Positions 24,692-36,666 of a DNA stretch of 64,000 nt are shown here, piece after piece (position 1 is the first letter of the stretch; each line of letters begins with the position of its first letter). The notes under the pieces are model-generated. The model saw only the letters and a program-made list of their open reading frames with translations, was not told where the DNA came from and made no database searches. A program made the translations under genes and the position numbers. Origin of the DNA: Pinus tabuliformis (lineage: Eukaryota; Streptophyta; Pinopsida; Pinales; Pinaceae); contig CM062817.1 in the NCBI GenBank assembly GCA_031772625.1, positions 949,776,327 to 949,840,326 on the forward strand. Direction: 5' to 3'.

Positions 24692-25754
24692 AGTAATTTT
24701 TATTTCTGATGAGATGGAATTTAGGTGAATAAAAAACTTGTCTAGGTCTGTTTTACCATGTGTCCATTTTATATTGGTATCATCAATGAATCGCTTCCAC
24801 CATGCTGGCTTCAGAGGGTAGGATTCCAGGGCCTTCTTTTCAAAGTATCGACATACTTCCTCTAGTTTAACCAGAGCTTCCTCTTTGCCCGATCTCTTTT
24901 AATTTCAATGCCCAAAATATAGTTTGCAGCACCAAGATCTTTCATCTCGAATTTGGAGGACAATTGGGTCTTCAAATCTTGGATAATTTCTTTCTCATTT
25001 CCAACCAGCAACATATCATCCACATACAAGACCAAATAAATAAAACAGTCACCAATTAATTTCAATTACACACAGTGATCTGCTTTGCTTCTGCTGAAGC
25101 CAAGTCCCCGTATAAATGTATCAAATTTTTGATACCACATCCTTGGTGACTGTTTTAACCCATACAAAGACTTCTTTAACTTGCATACCAGTTCTTTATT
25201 ACCCTTCACCACAAAGCCTTTAGGTTGCTTCATGTAGATTTCCTCTTCGAGATCCTCATGAGGAAATGTTGTCTTCACATTCATCTGTTCTACCTCAAAA
25301 TCAAAAGCAACAGCAACAAATAAAAGTAATTTAATAGAAGTTACCTTGGTAACATGAGAAAAAATATCACCAAAATCAATTCGCAACACATGGGAATAAC
25401 GTTTTGGTACCAACCGAGCTTTGTCTTTCTGCACCTTTCCTTCTACACTTGTCTTCTTCTTGAACACCCATTTGCTGCCAATGGGTTTCCTTCTAGCCGG
25501 CAACACCACCACATCCCAAGCCTCATTTTTGTGCAAATATGCCATTTCATCAACCATGGCCTCTTTCCAGAGTTTTCCATCCTGAATCTACTATTTCCTT
25601 CATAGTTCTGGGATCATCATCAGTAATAGATAAAGAAAAATTTGAATAGAAAGAAGATGGACTATACCTTTCTGGTTGCCTTCTTTCTCGAACTGATCTT
25701 CTCACACCCGAAGTTTATGGCTCTTCATCTTCTAATTCCTCCTCTGTTGTAGAG

Positions 25755-27152
25755 TTATTCTTCTTCCTTTAGCTCAAACTCTATCTTCTCAGGTTCCCTT
25801 GGTTGGACTTCATGTTTAATAACATCTTTCAGCTCTATGAACACCACATCTCTGTTGTACACAACCTTCCTTGTTACTTGGTTCCAAATCTTATAACCCT
25901 TTAAAGCATCCTTATACCCAATAAAGCTGCACTTTTCAGATTTACTATCCAACTTGGTTAGTTTCTCCTTTGGAACATGTACTTATGCATCACATACAAA
26001 TACCCTCAGATGTGAAAGAGAGGGTTTCTTACCAGTCCATACCTCTTCTGGAGTTTTATCCTCCAACACTGATGAAGGTGATCAGTTGACCAGGTAACAT
26101 GTTGTCTCTACCGCCTCTGCCCAGAATTCTTGTCCTAACCTGGCACCACCAAGCGTGCTTCTTTCCCTTTCCATCAACGTCTTATTCATTCTTTCCACAA
26201 CTCCATTTTACTAAGGTGTATATGGGGTAGTCTTCTGCCATGCTATACCACACTTCTTACAACATTCTTCAAATTCTTAACTGCAAAACTCTCCGTCGTT
26301 ATTTGTCCTCAAGACCTTTATCTTCTTCTCTATCTAGTTTTCCACCAGAGCCTTGAATTCTTTAAACTTGTCAAAGACTTCTGATTTCTTCTTAAGGAAA
26401 TATATCCATGAATTCCTTGACAAGTCATCTATAAATGATACATGGTACACAAACTTACCCAGTGATGAAACCTTCACAAGTCCAAACATGTCACTATGCA
26501 CAAGCTTTAATATATGTTTCACCCTCTTAGCACTAGAGGGGAAACTCACCCAATTCTTCTTCCCATATACATAATTTTCACAGAAATCAAAATCCAGATA
26601 GCTATTACTCATACCTTCTACCATACCTTTACCATGAAGTATTCAAAGGCCATTCTCTCCAATATGTCCAAGCCTTTGATGCCACAACATGGTCTTCTCT
26701 CCAGACACCACTAGATTTTCTGCTCCACTTTCAGGAACCACGGAAATGTTGCACCCATCAAAAACTGTGCTACCTTGCAGCTTGTACAGAGCTCCAATAC
26801 GAACTCCCCGCATCAATACTAGTGCTCCCTAAACCATCTTGCAAGTATCCTTCTTGAACACTATTTTTACACCTGCATCATCCAGCTTGCTTATAGAAAT
26901 CAGATTTCTAGCCAATGTAGGAAGATGCAGAACACCCGGAAGTGTTCTAACCCTTCCAACTTGCAACTTCAACTTTACCTTTCCACGACTAATGATTCTA
27001 GCCTTCCTATCATCCCCTAAGAAGACATCACCACCATCATATTTCTCATACTCGCAGAACCACTCTATATGGGGAGTGAAGTGAAAGGATGCACCTGAGT
27101 CAATCAACCATGCTTCATGATCTACATGTGTACTTGAAGAAGCCAAGTACAC
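25755..27152 (-). pseudogene. Copia B protease and integrase
   Basis: Protease is open at 27152-26829, with the catalytic site WLIDSGASFHF followed by a typical copia protease tail (LPGVLHLPTLARNLISISKL). Integrase follows in pieces from 26624, with VHSDMFGLVKVSSLGKFVYH and SRNSWIYFLKKKSEVFDKFK. A C-terminal stretch lies at 25952-25755 (SEKCSFIGYKDALKGYKIW). Multiple stops separate the pieces. Confidence 0.9.
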
Positions 27153-27239
27153 ATCCCCACCTTCATCTAAGGTGGTTTTTGCCTCTACAGAAGGAGCATC
27201 ACCAGATCCCTTTCCTTTATTAGGAGCTTTAGATTTACA

Positions 27240-27971
27240 ATCCCTTTTATAGTGCCCTTCCTTTTCGCATTTCTAGCACACCACCTTTACAGGTTTTCCT
27301 GGAGATTTAGATCTCCCTCTAGATTTAGATCTCCCACACAATGACTTATTTTTGTTTCTGTTCTGGGACCGTCCTTGTATAGACAAGGCATCACCATTCT
27401 GGCTCTCCATATTTTTCCATCTCATCTCCTCCGTCAGTAAGGATGAGACTATTTCATCAAACTGCAAGACAGTTGCATTGCTACCTATTGCAATAACCAG
27501 ACGATCCCACTAATCTGGTAAAGAACACAACAAACTAATGCACTTATCTTCATCTGAAATTTTAATATCAACAAATACTAACTGACTTACCATAGCATTA
27601 AATGCATTCATATGCTCTGTCACCTAGTCTCCATATTTCATCCTCAGGTTATACAGCTTTTTTCGTAGGAACAGTTTATTCACCAAAGACTGCAATTGGT
27701 ACAAAGTCCATAACTTGTCCCACAAAGCCTTTACCATAGCTTCCCCTAATACTTTCAACAATACTAAATCCGTGACACACAATCGAATTGTGCTCTTTTC
27801 CTTCCGATCCAACTTCTTCCATTCTTCATCGGACACTCCCGTTGGTTTAGTACCTAGATCTACCATGATCCACTGATCTTTATCGACCATTAGATCCTCC
27901 ATCTTGAGTTTCCACAACTCAAAACTTTGACCATTAAATTTCTCGATCTCTATCTTTCCACTGTCTGCCAT
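27240..27971 (-). pseudogene. Copia B gag
   Basis: The frame starts at ATG 27971, about 120 bp inside the 5' LTR. KFNGQSFELWKLKMEDLMVD and DEEWKKLDRKEKSTIRLC are typical of the UBN2/Retrotran_gag_2 type found in copia. A CCHC zinc knuckle lies near 27275 (KCEKEGHYKRDC), with a stop just before it. The Arg/Ser/Lys-rich basic region at 27273-27380 is a probable nucleic-acid-binding tail. The frame is interrupted by stops near 27625 and 27510. Confidence 0.9.
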
Positions 27972-28080
27972 CTTATTTCACCACTAGAATCGATCTCGCA
28001 GATCTCCCATTAAACAGGGTCTACCACAGACCCAAGCAAAACCCCTCAGCAACAAAGGCGTCCCCATGAAGCCAAAACAA

Positions 28081-28091
28081 CTCTGATACCA
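28081..28091 (-). promoter_or_regulatory. Copia B primer-binding site
   Basis: The minus strand reads TGGTATCAGAG, two bases from the 5' LTR. It is complementary to initiator Met tRNA. Confidence 0.9.
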
Positions 28092-28093
28092 AA

Positions 28094-28557
28094 TGTAGGT
28101 TTTAGCCCCGTACAGAAATTACTTGCATACGAATTCTAAAACACATAAAATAAAAAATGTGAGAGCATAACACATATACACACAGATTTTCTCCTGGATC
28201 CCAAAATCGGGACTGCCATCTTGATTTTTCATTATGTTTCTTTTAATTTTATAATACATATTTATACATGCCGAAGCATCCAATACCATGGACCGAAAAC
28301 CATCGTGTCCAAAAACATGTGCGAAAATCATGCACAAAACCATAAATGGTTCCGCCCAACCTAACATAGGTTCCAAAACCAAAATTTTCTGGGGTGCTGC
28401 CCCGGACCCCATAGAGTGGGGTTACCTGCACCCCTCAAACCCCCTGTGACCCCTCCGCTACACAATTAGTGCAACGAAAGTGGGGGCTCTGCCCCCCCTC
28501 TAATCCCCTGGTTAATTACGTGGGCTAGTTGTGGAAAGAATATAACACAACCCAACA
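28094..28557 (-). repeat. Copia B 5' LTR
   Basis: The LTR is 464 bp, from TGTAGGTTTTAG to CCCAACA. The TATA candidate (minus TATAAATA) is at 28259-28266. It is the full-length version, including the segment missing at 21506-21904. Confidence 0.92.
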
Positions 28558-28562
28558 TTACC

Positions 28563-29528
28563 TTTCCCTTTATTTGTTGTTTTCCTATCCTTCAATGAAT
28601 TCTTAATTGTCTCTTCAACATTAGGCCTATTGACTAATTCTTCAGCTTCAGGTGCCCCTTCATGTGTTCCCACAGAGGGGGTGTCTTGTTGAGTTTTAGA
28701 GTTGTTTGAATGGGCCAGCAAACCTGAGGCTGATAAGAAACCATCCCAAGAAATTTTCCTCTTCTCCAACTCATTCAAAACCAACAACTTGATGAGTGCA
28801 AAGTGGAAAAAAGTAGGAAAGTTCTTCACTCCCTTGGACTGAATGTTTTTTTCAATTTTCCCCTAACATTTGAAAAGGTAATGGGGTAAGTTAAGACTTT
28901 TTTTCCATTGAAGTGCATGAGCAACCTAATATGATATTGGTACACTCCACTGAAACATACCTCACACATAAAATACCTTTGTATTACTTTGAAAGGCTTA
29001 CTATAATGGTTCAACAGGTAATTCCTTGGGAATGTGGGCTGATACCTAACTTTATACTAAGTCTTTGTGAAATCTTTGTACTATCATGTATCAAGCTCCA
29101 TGTTTTTTGAACTAGCTTTAACCAAGTAAGGGTATCTTTGTGGCTTGGGAGATGGTTTCCTCTGAAAATATGAGCTCCAAGTTTCCAACCTTCACCTAGT
29201 TACCTTTAAGACTGAGAGAAAATACATTGGCAAGATGAAAGTGGTAACCATGAGTCTAAACCTTCTCACAAAATACTATACAGGCAATTTTTTCAAATGC
29301 CACTCGGATAGTTGGGTTAGCATTGACCATTTCCATACTTCTAGGTTCAAATCAAACAACTTCCCCTCCCCTTGACTTCTTTTTATCCTCTATGTCTTGC
29401 ACCTTGACTCTTTAGGTTACTGAACTCTCACTTTCAAACCCGATTCTGTGCAATTGAGGTGGAAATACAAAAGTCTGTGAACAAGGGACTCTACGTGACA
29501 ACACAATGAGATATGCAAATTGAGCAGG
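28563..29528 (-). pseudogene. LTR-embedded ORF of the giant element, 5' part (3' LTR copy)
   Basis: This is the minus-strand homologue of 49730-50694. It includes VIQRYFMCEVCFSGVYQYHI near 28960, FHFALIKLLVLNELEKRK near 28790 and GLLAHSNNSKTQQDTPSVGT near 28710. A strong splice acceptor (minus TTTTTTGTCAG) lies just upstream at about 29529-29538, in the same place as in the other LTR. The 3' part of the ORF continues beyond copia B and copia A. Stops and frame changes make it nonfunctional. Confidence 0.55.
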
Positions 29529-30779
29529 CTGACAAAAAATTTAATAAAAGGAAATAATTTGGGGTTTTGTAGAATAGTGTTTAAAAAAATTATTTCACCA
29601 TATAAACAAATGCAAACAACCTTTTATGCCGAAATCACAAGACACAAACTTATACAAAAAATGAATGACAGACCAAATGAAACAACAAAATGACAGGTTT
29701 GACCCGACTTTAATGGTGAATATATAATTCTCGAGTTTAATTAAATATTCTCCAAACACATTTTATCCCAATAACTTATAGAATGATGATTTCATATGAA
29801 GACAGAAAGTGAGTAAATTTGTGCAACAGAGGAGAAACACAGCCATTGATTATAGCATCCCTAATCCATTTCTAATATTGAAGGACGTTGGAGGGCACTG
29901 TTCTAAACTCAAGCACCATGAAAGATTGAGAGAAACAAGTGGAAGACTTACACAAACCCCTATGGAGACTTTAAACTTATTTCACAACAATTTCATATCT
30001 TGACCAGTTAGCGCAGTAGTTGCGCAGCGACGTTGTATCTTGAGATTAAAACTCCTCCTTTAAATATCTGCAACCTTATTTGAAACCCCATCGTAGTTCA
30101 GAGCTTGAATTTCACTTTGGGTGAAGGAGAAATGAGGGATGGCTTGAATAATTTTAGTTTTATTCCTTTCACATGTCCCTTTCATGTAGTGATGGTGAAT
30201 TTTGAGTGCATCGAGTGAGGTGACATCGGTATAATATTTTAATTGTGAGAGGTACACACAACTAGAAGATACATAACAAGCTTTAACTGACCAAAAATAA
30301 CTCACATGGCTTCATACATGACTTATCATAAATGAAACCCCATGAAATGACCGCTTGAACCCTCATAATGACTCCTCATGGACTATTAGACCTTTACAAA
30401 TTCGAATTGGGGGTAAAAGAGCCCTTTATGACATGAAAATTTAGATTGACCTTAACTGATATGTCTCTTTATACCTTGACCCTTTAGACTATGATATTTA
30501 GTGACTCATAGGCTAAAATTGGAAAATATACACCCAGAATGAAATAGTAAGATAGGAAAACAAACTTTGATTCCTAGATTATAGGACACTAACATTGGCT
30601 CCAATGGGGATGGCAGCCTCCTAGTGAGGTGCCAAGAAAACTATAGACTAGTATCTTAAGCATTGGGTAATGGATTCAAACACAAAATACTAAAACTCAA
30701 GCGATTGATTGATTTTAACCTTACCTTACATATGGAAGAAGATCACTGAAATGTTAGAGCCTTCTCCTCAGGCTTCAAA

Positions 30780-31968
30780 CTCCAATGATGACCACCCACA
30801 CTTGTAGTACTGAAAATAGAATGGTATGAAAAATGGATTGTTGGATCAGGTGAATCTCACATGAGATAATGTTTTAGCAGCCTGCCATTGATATGCCCTC
30901 CTCCAAGTGGTTTCTCTATTAGGTCCTTCAACAAGTAAGCATTGTTCCCATGGAAAGAAGCAATTTTGAATGTCCCCTTCCACAAATTATCAAACTTCCT
31001 ATGCTTTCCTTTCTCCTCATTCATGGCATCTCATTTTAACACTAAGTACCCATTCTGAAAATCATCTGCCTTAGTTCTTTTGTCATATATCTTCCTAATC
31101 TGGTCGTGTATCACCTAAGTATTCTTGAAAACTTCTTCCCTATTCTATTACAATTGGATCATGTGATTGGTCCTCCTTTGCACATCATTGGGTTCCACTT
31201 CAGTCTCCTGTAGCAACTTCATTGCTGGAACTCCTAATGAATAAGGAAAAACACATCGATTCCATAAACTAGCTGGAAAGGGGACATACCTATTGATTTT
31301 TTAGTGCTTACCTAGTCAGCACTCAATGCATTCACCAACTTCTTATGCCAATTATTTTTGTTTTCTTGAACAAAATTTTTGATGATGTTGACCAAAAAAT
31401 TTTTAGAGGATTCGACCAAGCCATTACCTTGAGGGTAATAGGCTATTGAGTGTCCAAGGATAATCTTATACTTGTTGAAAAAATCCATCATATTCCTTGA
31501 TTTGAAAGAAACATCATTGTTCCTAATGATCTTTTGAGGGCATCCAAACCTAGACAATAAATTATCTTCCAAAAATTGAATTATGACCACATGCATAGCT
31601 AGCCTAGTTGGCATTGCTTCAATCCACTTAGAAAAATAATCGGTGGCAGTCAAAATCCACTTATGTTGTCCACATGAAGCCGTGTAGATTTCACCTATGA
31701 AATCAAGTCCCCACCACCGAAAGGGTGACTCAACCGCAATGGGCTTTAGGGGTAGCGGGAGAAGCTTCTTCTTTCCTTCGAAAATATGGCATTCATGACA
31801 TCTGGCAACCCTTTTGTAGACATTAGAGAAAAACATCGACCAATAAAAATCAGCCCTTAAGATTTTGTTAGTAGTTTTCTTCCAAAACAAGTGTCCTCCA
31901 CAATGACCTTTATGAAACTCCTCTATGGTTTTCTTCACCTCATCTCTAGGAAAACAATTCAGGAGCAT
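30780..31968 (-). pseudogene. Giant gypsy integrase and Tat-like C-terminal tail
   Basis: The frame is open at 31968-31312 (218 codons). The HHCC zinc finger reads HKGHCGGHLFWKKT with CHECHIF. The catalytic core has WWGLDFIGEIY (first Asp), IRNNDVSFKSRNMMDFF (second Asp) and YYPQGNGLVESSKNFL (Glu). Downstream, in broken frames to about 30780, GGGHINGRLLKHY resembles the tail of Tat-lineage integrases. The gag-only element at 32292-41979 separates this domain from its RNase H. Confidence 0.9.
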
Positions 31969-33046
31969 ACCAGTAGGATATTTCTAATACAAGGACAAAT
32001 CTATAACAGAAAACCTGACAGCTTTAAATTTTACAAATCTTTATATTGTTTTAGTCAAACTTGGGGGTGCTTGCAAATGTTGCAACACATATATAATGTC
32101 TTCATAGCAAGGAGAAGAAATAAATCCTTCTGATACCTGTTGAGCTGAACTTTAATCCTCATCTTCCAACAAAGAAACCAAAAAATTAATATCAAGTGCA
32201 TGAAGATTTTACTATGCCATCATCTTCGCCAGTCCTTTCCCTTTATTTAGCTTTGTTGGTTTAATTTGCACATCATATTCAAGTATCATAGTGTTGATGT
32301 TGCTGGACCCACCAACATTCAGGGGATCACCCGAGTATGAAGTCCCAACTAGACCTCACAACATTTGGTGTGGCAGTCCCATCCGGTATGATGGCCTAGT
32401 TGCCATTGTCTTAAGGATTTGCCTCAACTCTTGCTTGTTAGCACAGGAGAGTGATTCTCTTTGTCTTCGAGAAGTGAGTTTCGTGTGCCTAGTGAGTGTA
32501 AGTGTACTTTTGTCAATGGTTCTTTCACTGTGACAGGAAGAAGGTGAAGGTGAGTTTCAGGTTGAAAGGGATCAATCCCAACTCAGCTAAGAACACACAA
32601 CACAAAAGGACATACATAGCTTCCGATGGATCAGTCCACTCGAATGCGGCAGTGACAACATACAAGGTAAGATAACATGTACAACACTCATGGAACAGTC
32701 CGAACGAGTGCAACAGTTGTTACAACAAGGTTCTTCCATTAATAGATTATGCATTACAACAAATGAAGTAGTTCATATGTAGAACAGAGGTTCAAGCAAC
32801 ATGCATTACAAGTGTTAAATATTAGCCTTACAATAGATACAATACATGTGTGAAAATGTGTTTCCTTGTTGATAGGCTACTGAATTAAGAGAAAGTTCCA
32901 AGACTAATCGTTACGCCATACATCATTAACCCCATCAGCAGGGCATTGGAGCCACTACTTACTCCTCAAGGAAAAGGTTACAGACTCTCTTGGCTATGTG
33001 GGAGGAGCTGAGGTGAAAAAGTAATTTTCATGTACAAATGAGGGGG

Positions 33047-33055
33047 TATTTATAG
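33047..33055 (-). promoter_or_regulatory. TATA box in the 3' LTR
   Basis: The minus strand reads CTATAAATACCCCCTCAT. It is identical at 39944-39952 and close to 3710-3718. Confidence 0.6.
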
Positions 33056-33819
33056 ACAAGGTTGAAACTGGCCCTTGTGGCTGTTCGACTACCCTCATGA
33101 CCATTTGAATTTAATAAATTTTTTACTTACATGACTCTTTGTTCAACAAATGGGTCTCTTGGACTTCCACGTTACATCACATTGATGGATAACAAGCCCA
33201 TAGTCGAGATGTGGGCGACATGACTCATGACGTGACTCGACATGACTTGACATGACAATGATGGTACATTCATGTTGTTGCTAGAGTGCATGTCGAGCTA
33301 TAGTGATGCTCGGTGATGGATGTATTCATGGTGTAGCATAGCTTCACCTCCACATGGCGAAGTGCACGAAGTCTTCGATGGTCCTTGGTTCGCTTGATGA
33401 AGCTTTAGCATGATGTTCCTTTCTTGCATGCTGGAGGGCTTGATAGGCTCATCTGTCCATGAAGGTGCATGTTCGTCGCATTTGTTCACTTCACATGCTT
33501 TGTTTTTTTGTCTGTTAATGAACTTGTACTTGTACATGTGCTCCCTTCATTCGTCCCATTCATCGTATTGTCATGTTTGTTGGCGTATTTGTACCTGCAG
33601 TCACTCATGACAAGATGACATCAAATCCAGAACCTCCTAGTCTACCATTACACATGATCATTTCCGATGCAAGTGACTGGGAGAGTAAGTAAGGCTGTGA
33701 TGCGGGATGATGGCTCCAAGAAACTGATGACGAAAACTACGCAAGATTCATTGAGAGATGGAGACAGGAAATCTGAGTCGACGGTGACTGTCTGTAAGGT
33801 CTCGGTTGACTGGGAGGAA

Positions 33820-34470
33820 AAATTGCATAAATTTTGGGAGGAACAGTTTGGACTGCTGGAAGGAAAGGCAGGCATGCTCTATGCGATTTTCAGAACGAAT
33901 GGGCAGCGAGGCTGGACAGCCATATTTGCACAATTTTCCAAAGGAACGGGTCGGGTTGCATGCAGGGTCAGCAGGCAAGGGTTGTGTAGTTTTTTTTGGG
34001 AATTTCCCTGGTCACTAGCAGCCAAAACTGCGCATTTCCCCAAAGGGAACCTCTAGTTGGATGTTGGGGTCACTAGCAACTAAAACTACGCAATTCCCAT
34101 AGGGAATTTCCAGTTGGATTCCTAGGAGACTGGTAGTAGAAACTGTGCAATTCCCAGAGGGAACTAATAGTTTGCTGTTAGGGGCTGCTGGCAAGGAAAA
34201 TTGCACTGAGGCAGACAGGTTTGCCTACTGATCATCTATGCACAATTTCTGAGATGAGATGACTGATGGGCAGGGGAATTCCGGCTCATGAACAATGCAC
34301 AATTTTTGAGATGAACAGTTGGTCAACTGCCGAGATGACTGACTAGGAAAACTGCACAATTTTAGGAGGGAAACAGGGACGGGCACTTAGTGTCTGTCTG
34401 ACCTGTTTGAGAAATTTACTTAGTCATTTGAGCAAGTGAAGTCAGTGGACACTACGCAATTTTTTAGGGG
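33820..34470 (-). repeat. U3 motif array, 3' LTR copy
   Basis: About eleven degenerate copies of tgcrcaatttyyrgaggg occur in 650 bp. They lie near 33823, 33925, 33985, 34025, 34087, 34144, 34240, 34300, 34354 and 34455. Typical spacing is 50-60 bp. The unit between motifs is poorly conserved, so this is a motif series and not a clean tandem repeat. Confidence 0.7.
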
Positions 34471-35141
34471 ATTTAATCATGGGGTGACTGTCGAGTCTGA
34501 CTATGCGGGTGGCCAACATGAGAGTTGATTGAATTTCTTGTGGGCAGTGCAGCTTGAAAAGACTAGCTTGGTGCTTCTACACTATTCTGGTTGACAGTCG
34601 ATTGAGTCAATGCTGGGGTGATAGTCTGGTTGTTAGAGGGGATTCCGGTTGTCAAAAATTTTAGGTAAAATGGCTAAGTGTGTGAACAATCGAAAGATGC
34701 ATACGTGATCATACGAACACACACTCTCATGACTTAACCATGAGATGATCAAACCATCCAAACACACATGTTCAACAAGACTGACCAACAGTGTAAGAGA
34801 CAAGTGTAACACTCATGATTGATCGTTCATTAATTGAGATTATGCTTTTGCAATAGTGAATGTGACTCTGTGTGAGAGTGCGATAGACGCTTTCATAGAG
34901 AAAACAACAAGAACATATGAAGTGAAGACTTTGAGCATAACCAAAACATGGTCACAAGCATGACTCATACACCAACATGCAAAGATCTGAATTCAATGAA
35001 TCAAGCAAGGCAGATGTAAAGACTCACGCAATCTTACGAAGTGAACCCGAGTCTATGAATTCATCAAGTCAAACTCTTCCAGGGAGGCTCCGAAATTGGT
35101 GCAAGCCAAAATTCTGGCGGGTGGTTATAGCCGCTACAACA

Positions 35142-36660
35142 CTTGGCGACACACTGGTAGAACTCTAGCTTCTTTTCTTCGGTTCATTTCTAACACAGGG
35201 CCTTGGTCTTTCGGGGAGTATTGAATCACTGTGTGATTTACTTTAGTTTCCCGCTTACCCCATGGACATACATGGCTCACCTTTTTCCAACTCAGTCAAA
35301 CACAATCAAAATTTCAACTTATATCTCAGTGTTTTGAATCCAGGAAGGGTAGTTTAGCTTGTCAGTTGAAGATTTTCAGAGTATAAGTTTTCATCTCTGG
35401 TGTTGCTCCGCTGTGAGTAGGCATGGATAGTACCCCAGCAGAGTCATGCAGGAACACACACATTCCTCCACTTCCAGCGAACCTGGTGAGTAGCCCGGTG
35501 GAGTTGCATGCATCACCTCTCTGCGCAGGAAGCCTTTCTCTTCTTTCGCCTTTGTATTTTTCAAGAGGACTGTGCATAGGCACTTATTTATTTTCGAGGA
35601 AGAAGAGGGATCCTGACTTATTGAGAGTAGAAGAGGTCGTTCCTTCAGAGAAGCTTGTAAGACCTTTGACATAGGTTTGCTTGTCTAGGTTTTCCCCTTC
35701 TCTGTTTCTACTAGTTGGATGAGCTTGAACACACAAAGAAGAAGGTTGAGTATAGGCATGGGGCTTCCTATTGTGGACATAGGTTCATGGTTGGACCAAA
35801 ACTTCCCTTTCAAAAGGTTCGTATTTTCCGTTAAGACTTCATCGGGCAAAGGTTATAACCAAGCACAGAGAAGACAAAGACAATATTGGCCAAGTGTTGT
35901 AGTGTCACAAGTCTCTTCAAATTTTAGCCACATACTCTATTCAAAAGCTAGAACATAGTAGTTGGAAACACTTATTTCCAGAAAAAAAATAGTAATATAC
36001 CAAGAAAACAAAACAAATGTAAACAAAAATAGTAAGAAAAGCAAACAAGGTGAAAACAATAACAAGCAAGCAAAGCAACCAAGTCAACAAGCAAACAATC
36101 ATGCAAACCAAAAAGAAAAGACAAGCGAAAAATCAAACACTACTCCTACTCCTATGTTAAATGACGGGGTTACGTCAAATGAAATTTCAAATGAAGCCAC
36201 CATAGGCGTACTCGACCTGAAATCACAAAGATATGAGTGATTAAAACAGATAAAAAATGGTGTGCAACAGAAAATAAAAAGACTTGAAAAGCTTGCACAT
36301 GAGAGAGAAGGTCTCGCCTATGGGCAGAAGAATGTGTCACAACCACCCAACACATATGCTCACCTCTTCTATGAGTACCATTTTTAAACAAACCTCGGAG
36401 GCCTCTTGCGAGTGTGTGTTATTCTGCACCAAGTTTCTCAGCGAGTGTGAGGAAGGACTGAAGCTTGTTACCTACAACATGAATCACCAAGAAAGATTGT
36501 TCCAGCCATTCAACGATTAGATAATAAAATTCATTATAGCTATTCTGAAAGATTCATGATCTTTGAGTAAACAGATTCCTGATTCGAGAGAGGGGATCAC
36601 GCTAGGAATCTGATACGGATAGATAGATCTAGTTATTCTCATAAGCCATGTCAAGACAGT
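35142..36660 (-). other. Noncoding 3' internal region of the gag-only element
   Basis: No supported frame is found. A low-complexity stretch rich in A and C on the plus strand (35970-36160, repeated aacaagcaagcaaa) is pyrimidine-poor and noncoding. A purine-rich minus-strand stretch, GAAGAAAAGAAG, about 25 bp from the LTR may be the polypurine tract. The bases directly next to the LTR are not purine-rich. Confidence 0.45.
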
Positions 36661-36666
36661 GAGGGC

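Larger units (their letters stand above)
22752..24841 (-). mobile_element. 5'-truncated Penelope-like element (EN+), Dryad-like
   Basis: The insertion sits inside copia B reverse transcriptase codons. On the minus strand it enters within the palm of a Penelope-type reverse transcriptase (FEKKALESYPLKPAWWKRFIDDT at about 24847-24780; FIDD is the equivalent of the YxDD motif). It continues with IPFLDVLFIRKEDGSLGHK and THTESYLHADSHHHPAQK at 24691-24550. It ends with a GIY-YIG endonuclease at about 24190-23930. About 1.2 kb of 3' sequence follows. This combination, with LDVL, HPxQK and C-terminal GIY-YIG, is specific to Penelope-like elements. Everything upstream of the catalytic palm is missing, as expected of a truncated insertion. 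No clear target duplication is seen. Confidence 0.9.
21954..25557 (-). pseudogene. Copia B reverse transcriptase and RNase H, split by a Penelope-like insertion
   Basis: Reverse transcriptase starts near 25557 with GSKWVFKKK, QMNVKTTFPHEDLEEE, LKKSLYGLKQSPRMWYQ and the catalytic YVDD near 25020. The sequence breaks at about 24841, after the KYVDTL region. It resumes at about 22751 with KRFNMLDSK and continues through VGSLMYAMVCTRPDIAHAVG, CGFVDAD and an RNase H end (CDSQSAIFLVKNPSYHSNTK, ADALTK) to the stop at 21954. Several nonsense codons are present besides the insertion. Confidence 0.92.
21506..28557 (-). mobile_element. Copia B, Ty1/copia retrotransposon with a nested Penelope-like fragment
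   Basis: TTACC at 21501-21505 and 28558-28562 is the target duplication. The LTRs are 21506-21904 and 28094-28557 (TGTAGGTTTTA to ACCCAACA). The minus-strand primer-binding site TGGTATCAGAG is at 28081-28091 and a purine tract is at 21905-21915. Removing the nested 2.1-kb insertion leaves about 5 kb, the usual size of a plant copia element. The gag-pol frame runs from 27971 to 21954 with many stops. Confidence 0.94.
10438..30594 (-). repeat. 3' LTR of the giant gypsy element, split by two copia insertions
   Basis: The LTR is made of three pieces: 10438-12540, 21358-21505 and 28563-30594, matching 47482-51718 in order. The pieces are separated by copia A and copia B with their target duplications. 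The left end has mutated from TGTTAG to TATCAA, so the terminal TG is lost. The right end is ACTAACA. The excised length is about 4.28 kb. Confidence 0.85.
32292..35141 (-). repeat. Gag-only element 3' LTR
   Basis: The LTR is 2850 bp. A minus-strand TATA box is at 33047-33055, giving about 2.1 kb of U3 and about 0.75 kb of R-U5. U3 holds the motif array (33820-34470) and a short minus-strand peptide conserved in both LTRs (33298-33537, TDEPxKPSSMQ). That peptide could be a remnant of an LTR reading frame. It shares both ends with the 2998-8606 insertion. Confidence 0.9.

Noticed and set aside
29997-30040. tRNA-like words (ccagttagcgcagtagttgcgcagc)
   Set aside because: Short tandem words within the giant LTR; there are no paired A and B boxes and no cloverleaf.
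35962-36240. Plus-strand open frame rich in Lys, Asn and Gln
   Set aside because: It is low-complexity aacaagcaa-type repeat, antisense to the element, with no protein features.
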